From contig NZ_BSRQ01000014.1 of the NCBI RefSeq assembly GCF_030268685.1, forward strand, positions 114,333 to 178,332: DNA of 64,000 nucleotides. Reading direction: 5' to 3'. Positions 24,534 to 32,939 of the stretch are shown here, one piece after another (within the stretch, counting starts at the first letter, position 1; the number at the start of each line of letters is the position of its first letter). Under the pieces are notes generated by a model. It made no database searches, was not told the DNA's origin, and saw only the letters and a list, made by a program, of their open reading frames with translations. The DNA comes from Microtetraspora sp. NBRC 13810 (GTDB taxonomy: Bacteria > Actinomycetota > Actinomycetes > Streptosporangiales > Streptosporangiaceae). The position numbers and the translations under genes are program-made.

Positions 24534-27172
24534 GCATTGAGTTCGACAGTCGTCTGTTCCAGCTGAAAAACGAACTGGACGACCACTCTCGGGTCGCCCA
24601 TCATCTCGGCCTGGACTTTGAGCGTCCGATCAAGTCGCTCGGCGACGGCTACCCCGAGAACGCGATCGCCCTGGTCGGGAAGATAACCGAGCGGATTCTC
24701 AAACAGCTCTGGCGGCATCACAATGTTCCCGGGGATCCAGGTGGAAAAGCGCTGAACGACCTGATCAAAGGTGCGCAGCCATACATCCGCAGCGGCAACG
24801 TCCTCGACTCGCTCCGCGACATCCAACGGTTGCGGAACAGGTCGACTCATGACGGATACGAGGTCGCCGAGGAGGACGGGCTAACTGCGGTTCGCCGATT
24901 GCTGGATGTGCTGGCGTGGTTCAGCAGCACCGGTAGCGGCATCCTGAGCGGGAACGTGCCCAAGCTGGCCCCCGAGGTGGCCGCCAAGGCGGAGTTCCTC
25001 GCAGGGTTGTACCTCACTCTCGGCTTCCAGCCGGTCAAGCGGTTCGAACTGTCCCGAAATACGGTCTACCAGTTGTTCTTCCGCGAGCGGGGCCTGCGCA
25101 ACGAGTATGTCGAGCTGCTTCTGAGCAAGAACGTCGACGACGTGCTCCAGGTCCTTGAGGCCACCGACGGCGAGCTACTACAGACGCGGCTGCCGAAGCT
25201 CACCCGCTTCCTGATTCTGGAGGAGAGCGGCATCAGCCAGGTGCCGAGCCCGCTGGGCGGCCACTACAGGGTGCTCACCTATGACCGGTTCATGGACGCG
25301 TTCGTCGACCTGGACCGGCATCTGGCCGACATCGCCGATGCCTATCCGAAGTTGCTGGACTCGGGCAGGCTGACGGTCTCAGGTGATCTGCTCACTACCG
25401 ACGAGCGTACGGGTGAGCAGCAGATCTCCCTGGTCGGCGCGGCAGACCAACTGTTGGACGAGGTGGCGGCTTCTGGCGGGAACCTGCTCATCGTCGGCCG
25501 ATCAGGCAGCGGCAAGACGACGCTGCTCAAGCAGTTGGTCGCCCGCCCGGCGACGGCGAGCCAGCGGCGATATCGCTTCTACTTCGATATGAGCCTCAAA
25601 CGGCCGGACGAGGAGTTTCGCGAGTTCGTCGCGCGCATCCTCACCCCGTACATGGCCGTGGAGAGTGCGTTCGTCTTCGAAGTGTTCCACTACTTCGCCC
25701 GTTCCGGTTCGGTGCTCTGTGCGTTGGACGGCATCGACGAGGCGGTGCCGTCAATGACCCAGGCCGGGTTCCTGGAGCTGTTCACCGAGATGGCACAGGT
25801 CCTCTCGGCGGAGTCGGCGGTCATCACCACGTCTCGGGTCTCCTTCCTGGAGGACTCGCCGCTGGTACGGCGGCTGCTGGACGGCACCGCTCTGATCTCG
25901 GAGAAGCTGGTCCAGCAGTTGCACGCTCAGGGGGTGAATCCCATGCTCGTGCCGCGTTTTTCCGCTCTGCGCCTGCATGACGTCACCGCCTCGGCCTCGC
26001 CGCTGGAGATCCGGTTGGCCAACGATCTCGATTTCGATCAAGACCGTGAGCTTCCTCACCTGGCCGATCTCATTCTGCGACATGTCGCCGAGGTCGCCCA
26101 TACGGCAGGACTGACGTCCGCTCTCGCGTCGATCACGGGGTACTTCGGATCGGCGTTCCTGAGTGGTCGCACGGTCTTCACCTTTGTGGATCTTGTCAAC
26201 TATCTGGGTATCGAACTGTTCGAGGGTGGGCAGCTCACCTATGAGGCGTTCCGGCTGCGGACTCTGTTCCGGCAAGCGGGTCCGTCCGCGATCGCTTTTC
26301 TCCACAGTGCTTACCAGGAGTTGCTGGCAGCAGAGTTCCTCCACGACCCGGTCAACCGGGTAGCGGCCCTCGAAACGAACCCACGTTTGACCGAGCAGGT
26401 CCGGGAGTTTCTGCACCGTAGGTTCCGTCAGGAGAACTCCACCGATGACTGTGTCCTGCCCGCCGGTGTCTACCTGGTAGGGCCGAGCCACCATCTGATG
26501 CTCCGGCGCGTGGAAAGGCCCGTTCGCTTCGATCGTTTTCCCGTCACGGTCGGCCGCTACAACCGGTTCCTGGAAGCGGTCCGTCGGTACGGAGCCCGGC
26601 AGTGGGACCACCCGGACAAGCCAGAAGAGTTCTCCCACGAGCCATGGCAGGAACGGCTCGCAGTTCGGGAATATTTTACTGATCCGGCGTACGAGAACCA
26701 TCCGGCGGTTTGCGTCAACTACTGGAGCGCCTACGCCTTCGCCCGCTTCGAAGGTAAACGCCTACCCACCTCTCTGGAGTGGGAGGCCGCCGCCCGAGGG
26801 ACCGACGGTCGGCTGTTTCCCTGGGGCGACGAGATTGATCTGGACCTCGTCAGCAGCGCCGACTCCTGGAGCGGCCGCGCATTGATCACCTACGAGGCAT
26901 GGCGGAAGGAGTTCGACCAAGGCAGGCTGAGCCAGGCCATGCCCGGTCCGGTCGACGCGCATCCTGACAACCTCTCCCCTTTCGGTATCCGGGAGATGGC
27001 CGGAAACGTTTGGGAGATCACCGGCACAGTGCTGGACGACCTGAACGAGGTGGTCATCTGCGGTGGGTCGTATGACAATCCCTACCGGGCGCTGCAGACC
27101 TCGTCAAAGGGGCTGGCACGGAGGCGGGGATGCAGCAACGCGCTCGGTTTCCGATGCGTCGAGGAGCTGTGA
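24530..27172 (+). CDS. HEPN-like / NACHT-type STAND NTPase / FGE-sulfatase fusion
   Basis: 880 residues in three parts. Residues ~40-130 form a DUF4145/HEPN-like all-helical domain with R102-N103-x3-H107 (RNRSTH), the Rx4H pattern of HEPN ribonucleases. After a linker domain of unknown fold (~160-260) comes a NACHT-type P-loop ATPase with Walker A GRSGSGKTT at 322-330 and Walker B VLCALDGIDEA at 394-404 (the D-G-x-D-E form typical of NACHT). From about residue 640 there is a formylglycine-generating-enzyme-like (FGE-sulfatase) domain with GKRLPTSLEWEAAARG, FPWGDE, FGIREMAGNVWEITGT and GFRCVEEL. STAND NTPases act as switches, with one end sensing and the other executing. Here HEPN is the candidate effector and FGE the candidate recognition end (inference). 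Confidence 0.85.
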   Translation: MSIEFDSRLFQLKNELDDHSRVAHHLGLDFERPIKSLGDGYPENAIALVGKITERILKQLWRHHNVPGDPGGKALNDLIKGAQPYIRSGNVLDSLRDIQRLRNRSTHDGYEVAEEDGLTAVRRLLDVLAWFSSTGSGILSGNVPKLAPEVAAKAEFLAGLYLTLGFQPVKRFELSRNTVYQLFFRERGLRNEYVELLLSKNVDDVLQVLEATDGELLQTRLPKLTRFLILEESGISQVPSPLGGHYRVLTYDRFMDAFVDLDRHLADIADAYPKLLDSGRLTVSGDLLTTDERTGEQQISLVGAADQLLDEVAASGGNLLIVGRSGSGKTTLLKQLVARPATASQRRYRFYFDMSLKRPDEEFREFVARILTPYMAVESAFVFEVFHYFARSGSVLCALDGIDEAVPSMTQAGFLELFTEMAQVLSAESAVITTSRVSFLEDSPLVRRLLDGTALISEKLVQQLHAQGVNPMLVPRFSALRLHDVTASASPLEIRLANDLDFDQDRELPHLADLILRHVAEVAHTAGLTSALASITGYFGSAFLSGRTVFTFVDLVNYLGIELFEGGQLTYEAFRLRTLFRQAGPSAIAFLHSAYQELLAAEFLHDPVNRVAALETNPRLTEQVREFLHRRFRQENSTDDCVLPAGVYLVGPSHHLMLRRVERPVRFDRFPVTVGRYNRFLEAVRRYGARQWDHPDKPEEFSHEPWQERLAVREYFTDPAYENHPAVCVNYWSAYAFARFEGKRLPTSLEWEAAARGTDGRLFPWGDEIDLDLVSSADSWSGRALITYEAWRKEFDQGRLSQAMPGPVDAHPDNLSPFGIREMAGNVWEITGTVLDDLNEVVICGGSYDNPYRALQTSSKGLARRRGCSNALGFRCVEEL

Positions 27173-27456
27173 TGAGCAGCGGAGGGGCTTTCGAAACCGG
27201 TCGGCAGCGGTTCGGCTACATTGTCGACCGCATGCCGCACGGCAGCGGGCGGGGTGGGCGTCAGGGCACCTACGTCGTCCGTGACGCCGACACGGGCACA
27301 CACCACTCCTTCATGTACGCCGACATCGTGACCGAGGGGTTCCGGACCATTCGGACCGGCGAACGGGTGCGCTTTCTGGTGGATCCAGAGGAGCCCGAAC
27401 GTGCCTGCTATGTCATCCGCCTGGATCTTCCGAGCGTTGAGGATTATTACCGGTGA
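27172..27456 (+). CDS. Small cold-shock-like (OB-fold) protein of the conflict-type operon
   Basis: 94 residues, starting at an ATG that overlaps the previous stop by one base (tgatg), with GAGGAG six bases upstream. The pattern GYIVDRMPHG, then HSFMYADIVTEGFRTIRTGERVRF and PERACYVIRL, follows the cold-shock domain layout (G-x-I, F-x-x-x-D-I, G-x-x-x-L/I-x-x-G-x-x-V-x-F). The fit is distant, and the RNP motifs are not conserved in full. Its likely role is nucleic-acid or nucleotide binding within the system. It overlaps the next gene by four bases. Confidence 0.65.
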   Translation: MSSGGAFETGRQRFGYIVDRMPHGSGRGGRQGTYVVRDADTGTHHSFMYADIVTEGFRTIRTGERVRFLVDPEEPERACYVIRLDLPSVEDYYR

Positions 27457-28670
27457 CCCGGCTGGTACGACAGACGGTCATCGTCGTCTACGAGGCTCGC
27501 TTTCCAGCCGCGCCTGTGTGGGAACCGGGACCGCTGGTCCTTCAACACGGCCAGGTCCGCTCCACCGCCGAGGCCCGTAGCGAGTACTACAGCGCCAAGG
27601 CGGCCCGCATGTTGTACGGCGACTCGGCGCATCCAAGGCGCTGGCACGACGTCTCTCCCCGCGCCATTGGTGATGTCGAGGTCACCGGGGTTGAAGCGCT
27701 TCGCCTGACTGACGAACCGGACGCCTGCGGGCTGGTGGCGATCCATCTACGGCTCAGGCGGGGAAACCCTGTCGCGTTGCTGCGTGCGCTGGCCGGACGT
27801 AGAGGTACCCAGCCGGTTGATTTCGACCCTCAGGAACTCGTCGGCGGTCAAGCCAAGGTCGAGCCGGGGGGCCGGCCCTTCACCGTCTCCTTCGTCACCT
27901 CGGCAGGGCAGAACCTGCCACGCCTGTACCGGGAGCCCCGTTACTGGCGCTGGGCACCCGCCTACCAGTGGTTGTGGGCTCTCGCCTCCCGGACCAACCT
28001 GGCTGACTATCCCCCCGATCCGAAGAGTCTCGAACCCGCAGACAGTGAGATCATCCGTCTCTCCAGCGATTGGCACGCCGTCGTCCTGCGAGACGGGATG
28101 AGTGTCGTCGGCGTTCGGGCGGACCAAGGGCAGGATGACCCGTTCTTCGGCTACGCGGAGCTGTACCTGCGATCGATTTACCTGGACGCTGTCCTGCTTG
28201 GCATGCTCCAAAAGCAGGCGCTCACCTCTCTGGAAGAGCGCATGGCTTCCGAACTCGACTCTTCGCTGTCGGTGACGATGGCGGAGCTCGAACGGGAGGT
28301 CAGCGCTTTCCGGCACCGGCTGTGGGCCCAGCATCTGACCCCACACGGAACCCCGAACCGCTTGCTGACCGCCTACCAGCGCCAGCACGTACTCCGTGAG
28401 CGCTTCGAGCAGATCCTCACCGACATCAGCGACTTCAACCGGCTCACCCGCGACGACGAGAGCCGGCACGTCAACAGCGCCGTAGTCGTGTTCACCCTCG
28501 TCACTGTCCCCACCGGTATCGCTCTCGCGCTTCTGCAGGTCCTAGAGCCGAACGGGCCGTGGCTCTTCGCCATCGTGGGCGGAGTCTGCGCGGTGCTTGT
28601 CGCGCTTCTCCTTCGCACCCGTTCGGCCAAAGTGGCATTCAGAGCTCTGCGCCGCCGATTCACCCCCTGA
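27453..28670 (+). CDS. CorA-like C-terminal two-TM protein, putative membrane effector
   Basis: 405 residues. A long mixed N-terminal region (residues 1-230) of no recognised family leads to a helical, probably coiled-coil segment (LEERMASELDSSLSVTMAELEREVSAFRHRLW, then YQRQHVLRERFEQILTDISDF, about 255-325). Two closely spaced membrane helices end the protein (VFTLVTVPTGIALALLQVL, then WLFAIVGGVCAVLVALLLR). This long-helix plus two-TM layout is that of CorA cation channels, but the GMN selectivity motif is missing. CorA-like proteins have been described as membrane effectors in predicted bacterial conflict systems. It starts at a GTG overlapping the upstream stop and is the last gene of the operon. 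Confidence 0.75.
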   Translation: MTRLVRQTVIVVYEARFPAAPVWEPGPLVLQHGQVRSTAEARSEYYSAKAARMLYGDSAHPRRWHDVSPRAIGDVEVTGVEALRLTDEPDACGLVAIHLRLRRGNPVALLRALAGRRGTQPVDFDPQELVGGQAKVEPGGRPFTVSFVTSAGQNLPRLYREPRYWRWAPAYQWLWALASRTNLADYPPDPKSLEPADSEIIRLSSDWHAVVLRDGMSVVGVRADQGQDDPFFGYAELYLRSIYLDAVLLGMLQKQALTSLEERMASELDSSLSVTMAELEREVSAFRHRLWAQHLTPHGTPNRLLTAYQRQHVLRERFEQILTDISDFNRLTRDDESRHVNSAVVVFTLVTVPTGIALALLQVLEPNGPWLFAIVGGVCAVLVALLLRTRSAKVAFRALRRRFTP

Positions 28671-28712
28671 CATGGCGTATGAGTGATGCCGCTTGGCGGC
28701 TGGACTGCCCGT

Positions 28713-29192
28713 CTACGCCGACCTCGCGCCGAAGAGTGCAAGGGGGAGGTGGCGGTACTCCAGCTCGAACCACGTGACGGTGGCGCCGCCGTACGAGCCG
28801 GAGCCCCAGCGGGTGGCGTAGGCGTCCACGATGAAGAGTCCTCTGCCGCCCTCCTCGTCGTCCTCCGGGGCGCGGAGCTCCGGCAGCGTGGTCCCGCCGT
28901 CGTCGCGTACGGCGACGCGGAGTGTCGGCCCGTTACGGGCGAGCGGGTCAGACGGGCTGTCGATCATGGTGATCTGGACGAACCCACCCTCGCCCGATCT
29001 GCTGTGCCGGATCGAGTTGGTGACCAGTTCACTGGTGAGAAGAGCGGCTATCTCCGTCAGGGGGACCGAATGCCCCGCGCTCATCAGGTAGCCGGTGTGG
29101 TCGTCGCCCATCGCACGGGTCAGCCATGTGCGCGTTTCGGCCACAGATGGACCGACTGCTGCGATTTTGAGGATGTTCACGACTCTTGCCAC
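28713..29192 (-). CDS. RsbW/HATPase_c-like ATP-binding protein
   Basis: 159 residues, a compact GHKL ATPase domain: N box SELVTNSIRHS (about residues 54-64), G1 box VRDDGG, and G2-like EEGGRGLFIVDAYATRWG. Proteins of this type act as anti-sigma or anti-anti-sigma-type switches, or as partners of XRE-DUF5753 regulators, in streptomycete development. A GTG start has AGGAGA upstream. It is divergent from the XRE regulator, recreating the well-known actinobacterial HATPase / XRE / DUF397 trio. Confidence 0.9.
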   Translation of the reverse strand: MARVVNILKIAAVGPSVAETRTWLTRAMGDDHTGYLMSAGHSVPLTEIAALLTSELVTNSIRHSRSGEGGFVQITMIDSPSDPLARNGPTLRVAVRDDGGTTLPELRAPEDDEEGGRGLFIVDAYATRWGSGSYGGATVTWFELEYRHLPLALFGARSA

Positions 29193-29297
29193 GGGGACGC
29201 GTCTCCTGTCTTTGCCTATGTGGAGATTCCTAGCTTGCCCATGGCTGATTCGCTATAGCGTCAGCACCTGCGGAAACATCTAGCCAAATGCGGACTT

Positions 29298-29307
29298 GAC
29301 AAATGTC
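29298..29307. promoter_or_regulatory. Palindromic site with TTGACA in the HATPase/XRE divergent region
   Basis: GACAAATGTC is a 4-bp inverted repeat around AA, fused to a perfect TTGACA (29296-29301) reading towards the XRE gene. It could be the XRE binding site; no good -10 is seen at the expected distance. Confidence 0.3.
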
Positions 29308-29370
29308 TGGACTGTCTGTGTCCCGTCGTCGTATGGTTGCGGATATTCGCTGAGTGGATGGAGGCGACGT

Positions 29371-30177
29371 GTGACTGTCTCTGCGCGTGAACAATTCGCC
29401 CGTGATTTGATGAGATATCGGCGCGATTCTGGACTTTCGCAGGATGCTTTGGGGCAGCGTATGAAGTGTCACGCGACCCTGGTCGGCAAGGTCGAGAAGG
29501 GGAAGAGAACGCCTACGCCGGACTTCGCCATGGCGGCGGATGCCGCGTTCGAGCTCGATGGGCACTTCGTCGAGTTGGCCACTCGCGTCGCGCGGGAGGC
29601 GGCGGGGCCTCGATGGTGGTATCGATGGACCGATGAGGTGGAGCCGCAGGCGGTCATCCTGCAGTCCTGGGATCCGATGCTGGTCCCCGGCTTGCTGCAG
29701 ACACCGGCATACGCCCGCGCGGTCCTTGGATCATCTCCCCTCATCGTTTCCGACCAACTCGAAGGGGCGGTCGCGGCCAGGACCGCCCGCCGAGCGATCC
29801 TGGACAGAACTCCGCCGCCCCGGGTGTGCGTACTGATGGACGAAGGAGTGCTGCATCGGCCTGTCGGAGGTCGCAACGTGCTCCTTGAGCAACTCCACTA
29901 TCTGCTGGAGGCGGCCCGGTGTCCGTGTCTCACTGTCCAGGTGGTGCCTATCGCCGCCGCCTGCGCCGCCGGAATGATGGCGGCGTTCGCGCTGGCCCGG
30001 CTTCCGACGGGTGCCGAGGTCGCGACAGTGGACTCCCTCCGCGAGGGGCACACCACCGCCGACGTGGACGCGGTGGCGGAAATACGGCTGTGGTACGAGA
30101 CCATCAGAGCGGATGCCTGTTCGCGGTTCGAGTCGTTACAGATCATCGAGAAAGCGGTGGCGCGATGGACAGGGTGA
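29371..30177 (+). CDS. XRE-family regulator with DUF5753 domain
   Basis: 268 residues. The N-terminal HTH (about 8-63: FARDLMRYRRDSGLSQDALGQRM, then ATLVGKVEKGKRTPT) is followed by DUF5753 (ILQSWDPMLVPGLLQTPAYARAVL ... VDAVAEIRLWYETIRADA). This is the WhiJ/AbaA-like class of developmental regulators. The GTG start with GGAGG six bases upstream is clear. It overlaps the DUF397 gene by 13 bases in another frame, a normal arrangement for this pair. Confidence 0.94.
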   Translation: MTVSAREQFARDLMRYRRDSGLSQDALGQRMKCHATLVGKVEKGKRTPTPDFAMAADAAFELDGHFVELATRVAREAAGPRWWYRWTDEVEPQAVILQSWDPMLVPGLLQTPAYARAVLGSSPLIVSDQLEGAVAARTARRAILDRTPPPRVCVLMDEGVLHRPVGGRNVLLEQLHYLLEAARCPCLTVQVVPIAAACAAGMMAAFALARLPTGAEVATVDSLREGHTTADVDAVAEIRLWYETIRADACSRFESLQIIEKAVARWTG

Positions 30178-30374
30178 ACCTCGATCTAGCCGTTTGGCGC
30201 AAGGCTTCCAGGAGTGGGGCCAACGGTGGGCAGTGTGTGGAGGTCGCGACGAATCTTCCCGGTGTGGTGGTGGTGCGGGACAGTAAGGATCCGGAGGGGC
30301 CGAAGCTCGTTTTCACGCCGGGCGAGTGGCGGGCGTTCCTGGACGGGGCGGGCAAAGGCGAGTTCGACCTCTAA
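30165..30374 (+). CDS. DUF397 small protein
   Basis: 69 residues, the complete DUF397 signature: WRKASRSGANGGQCVEVA, then GVVVVRDSKDPEGP and LVFTPGEWRAFLDGAGKGEF. These proteins are encoded beside XRE-DUF5753 regulators and modulate them, sometimes as antitoxin-like partners. It overlaps the regulator gene, indicating coupled expression. Confidence 0.94.
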   Translation: MDRVNLDLAVWRKASRSGANGGQCVEVATNLPGVVVVRDSKDPEGPKLVFTPGEWRAFLDGAGKGEFDL

Positions 30375-30503
30375 CCAGCCCAAGCCCCGGAACAAGATCC
30401 ATTATCAGGGGGCCTCGCCTCGGCGCGCGGGAGAGACCGAGTCGAGCTTGGCTCGGTAGCCCGGCAAGTCCGGCCGTACTGGAGAGAAGGTTTCTGCACC
30501 CGC

Positions 30504-31112
30504 CTAACGGGACCCCGAGTGGGTGCAGGAGCACGGGTACGTCGGCTCGCTGTAGGCCCACTCCGCGGCGATCGAGCGCAGGCTGAACAGCAGCAGCAGC
30601 TGCCAGTACTGGACCGGGCTCTCGAACGACGGCGGGTCGATCGCGCTGACCTCGGGGATCAGCGCCCGCAGCAGCTCGCCGACCTCCGACTCGTCCTCGG
30701 GGCGCAGGTCGGCCAGGAGCAGCGAGACCCGGCACAGCGTCTCGACGAACTGCTCGAGCGTGCTGTTGATCAGACCGCCGTTGCGCTGCGCGTCGCCCGG
30801 CTTGCACCAATAGACGCGGCCGTCCTCACCCGACAGGCAGGTGAGGCCACCCATGCCGCTGGCGATCACCAGGTCGTCCCCGAAGTCCGCCCGGTCCTCG
30901 GCGGCACCCGAGAAGACCGAGGCCACCGTACGCGGCTCGTCGGTCGCGATGTCCCCGAAGACCAGCAGATCCGTGAACATCAAGGGCATGCCGACCTCGG
31001 TCAGGACGCGCCGGTCCGCCTCGCCGGAGACATGCCGCCCGGCCACCTCGGGCGGCATCCGGTTGACCCAGTCGTCGCCGAACGCCTCGACCATTTCCTC
31101 GTGCGAGACCAT
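30504..31112 (-). CDS. SUKH-family (SUKH-4-like) protein
   Basis: 202 residues with the SUKH-4 layout: MVEAFGDDWVNRMPP at the N-terminus, GMPLMFTDLLVFGDI, then DDLVIASGMGGLTCLSGEDGRVYWCKPG and STLEQFVETL. The C-terminal half carries a hydrophobic WQLLLLFSLRSIAAEW segment. SUKH proteins are immunity proteins against polymorphic toxins or intracellular counterparts of them in actinobacteria. No toxin gene is adjacent. GAGGAG precedes the ATG. Confidence 0.8.
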   Translation of the reverse strand: MVSHEEMVEAFGDDWVNRMPPEVAGRHVSGEADRRVLTEVGMPLMFTDLLVFGDIATDEPRTVASVFSGAAEDRADFGDDLVIASGMGGLTCLSGEDGRVYWCKPGDAQRNGGLINSTLEQFVETLCRVSLLLADLRPEDESEVGELLRALIPEVSAIDPPSFESPVQYWQLLLLFSLRSIAAEWAYSEPTYPCSCTHSGSR

Positions 31113-31219
31113 CGCGGGCTCCTCGGCCGGGTGTCGTCCGGCTTACCGTAGCAGGCCCCACCGACGACACCGGCCGGGTCCGGCGGCCCCGCACGAGGGT
31201 GGGGCTTCGTGGTGGTGGG

Positions 31220-32809
31220 TCAGGAGGAGAGGACTCGCTGGTGCAGGTCCGTGACGGTCTTGCGGGCGGACTCCAGGGCGCCCGACTGCCAGGCGATCAT
31301 GTAGCTGAGCCAGTCGCCGGCGAAGTGGACGTGGCCGGCGGGGCGGTTGAGGAGTTGGTAGGCGCCGGTGCGGGACGGCCAGCCGACCCAGGCGCCCTCG
31401 ATGTGCGGCTGGAGCTTCCACGCGATCGACACGGAGGCGGCCAGTTCGTCGCGGTACTTGGGGCCGTGGATCTTCATGCCCTGTTCGACCGCGCGCCGCT
31501 CCCGGTCCCGGTGGGACAGGGCGGCGTACGCGTCGGCCTGGGCGCCGAAGTTGTAGTAGCCGACGACGAGGCCGCGCCGCCCGCCGTACCCGTAGGACGG
31601 GTACCACATGCTGGCCAGGTCGAGGTCGGTGTTGGTGATGCCGCCGTAGATGTTCTCGTCGGTCTCCCACCAGCGGCGGCGGTACTCCAGGCCGATCTTG
31701 CCGGCCGAGTTGACGGTGGGAGTGGCGAGGGCGGCCTGCACGTCGGGGCCTAGGTTGTGCGGGGTCCTGGCGAGGATGTGCGGCGGCATCGTGGCGACGC
31801 AGAAGTCCGCCCTGATCCGCTGCCCCCTGCCGTTCTTGTCCTGGTACTCGACCTCCACGCCGTCGCGCAGGTCGGTGATCCTCGTGACCTTGGAGCGTAA
31901 CCGGATCCGGTGCCCGCCGATAGCGTCGGCGAACGCCCTGGGGATCGCGTCCATGCCGCCCACCGGCTGGAACATCAGCATCGCCTGGTCGTAACCGAAC
32001 TCGAAGGAGAACCGCTGTCCGACTCCGCTGGCGAACACCTCCGACAGCGTGGGCACGTCCTCCAGTTCGACACCCGGCTGCTCGCCCGCGCCGGGATCGA
32101 CGTGGTAACCGCGCCGTTCGCCGCCGGTGTAGGCGAACCCCTGGGCCCTGTTCCCGATGGACCCGAAGCCGCGCAGGAAGGCGATCAGCCGTTCCTTGTC
32201 CTGGGCGGTGAGCCTGGCGTCGAGGGCGCCCGCGTCGGTGGCGGTGGACAGCAGTTCGGCCACGTAGCCGTAGACGTCGGCCTTGGCCGTGCGCCACCGG
32301 ACGGGGGCGGTCATCCCGGCGGCCTCGTGGAAGATGTACGCCTGCGCGTTGGCGTTGGTGAAGACCTCCAGGGCGACGCCCAGTTCGCGGGCGTAGTCCA
32401 TGGTGACCATCCACTGGGCGAGCCTGGCCGGTCCCGCGTTGAGGTAGACGCCGTCGGAGAAGCGGGCGACCTGTGTCGATCCGTCCAGCTCGGTGAGCCG
32501 GTCGCCGCCCCTGATGGTCCAGTTCCGGCCGCCGACCCGGTCCAGCGCCTCCAGCACGGTGCAGTCGTAGCCCGCCTTGCCGAGTTCGTAGGCGGTGGCC
32601 AGGCCCGCGACGCCCGCGCCGAGCACGACCACCTTCTTCGCGCCCCGGCCGGTGAGGGTGAAGTCGGAGGGCTGGGGCGGCACGAAGGCCGTACGGGCCG
32701 CCGCTTCGGCGGTGGGCGCGAGGCCGAGCGCGCCCATGGTCGCGAACAGCGCACCGGCGCCGCCCGTCGCTCCCACTGCTGTCAGGAAACCACGCCTGCT
32801 GTAGCTCAT
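31220..32809 (-). CDS. Tat-exported flavin amine oxidase / L-amino-acid oxidase
   Basis: 529 residues. A twin-arginine signal (SRRGFLTAVG, cleavage near AEAAA) leads to a flavin amine oxidase domain with the GxGxxG FAD motif VVVLGAGVAGLATAYEL, VLEALDRVGGRNWT, QPVGGMDAIPRAF and the C-terminal VHFAGDWLSYMIAW FAD loop. It acts outside or on the membrane face, oxidising an amine or amino acid and releasing H2O2. It follows the ATP-grasp/MFS pair on the same strand with a 130-base gap and may share a pathway with it (inference). The ribosome-binding site sits in a 6-bp inverted repeat. Confidence 0.92.
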   Translation of the reverse strand: MSYSRRGFLTAVGATGGAGALFATMGALGLAPTAEAAARTAFVPPQPSDFTLTGRGAKKVVVLGAGVAGLATAYELGKAGYDCTVLEALDRVGGRNWTIRGGDRLTELDGSTQVARFSDGVYLNAGPARLAQWMVTMDYARELGVALEVFTNANAQAYIFHEAAGMTAPVRWRTAKADVYGYVAELLSTATDAGALDARLTAQDKERLIAFLRGFGSIGNRAQGFAYTGGERRGYHVDPGAGEQPGVELEDVPTLSEVFASGVGQRFSFEFGYDQAMLMFQPVGGMDAIPRAFADAIGGHRIRLRSKVTRITDLRDGVEVEYQDKNGRGQRIRADFCVATMPPHILARTPHNLGPDVQAALATPTVNSAGKIGLEYRRRWWETDENIYGGITNTDLDLASMWYPSYGYGGRRGLVVGYYNFGAQADAYAALSHRDRERRAVEQGMKIHGPKYRDELAASVSIAWKLQPHIEGAWVGWPSRTGAYQLLNRPAGHVHFAGDWLSYMIAWQSGALESARKTVTDLHQRVLSS

Positions 32810-32813
32810 GGTG

Positions 32814-32832
32814 CCTCCAAGATCTCTGGAGG
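32814..32832 (-). promoter_or_regulatory. Inverted repeat covering the ribosome-binding site of the amine oxidase gene
   Basis: cctcca and tggagg are perfect inverted 6-mers separated by seven bases, and the GGAGG ribosome-binding site of the amine oxidase gene forms one arm. The hairpin could limit translation. The stem is short, so this may be coincidence. Confidence 0.35.
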
Positions 32833-32939
32833 TGAGTGTGAGCGGGCCGTGTTGCGCCGGATCGATGCCTAAGTTCCGTCCATGTTTCACCCTTTGTCGT
32901 AACATGAGCGAAATTTCGTTAATGGGGGGTTTCTGGCTA

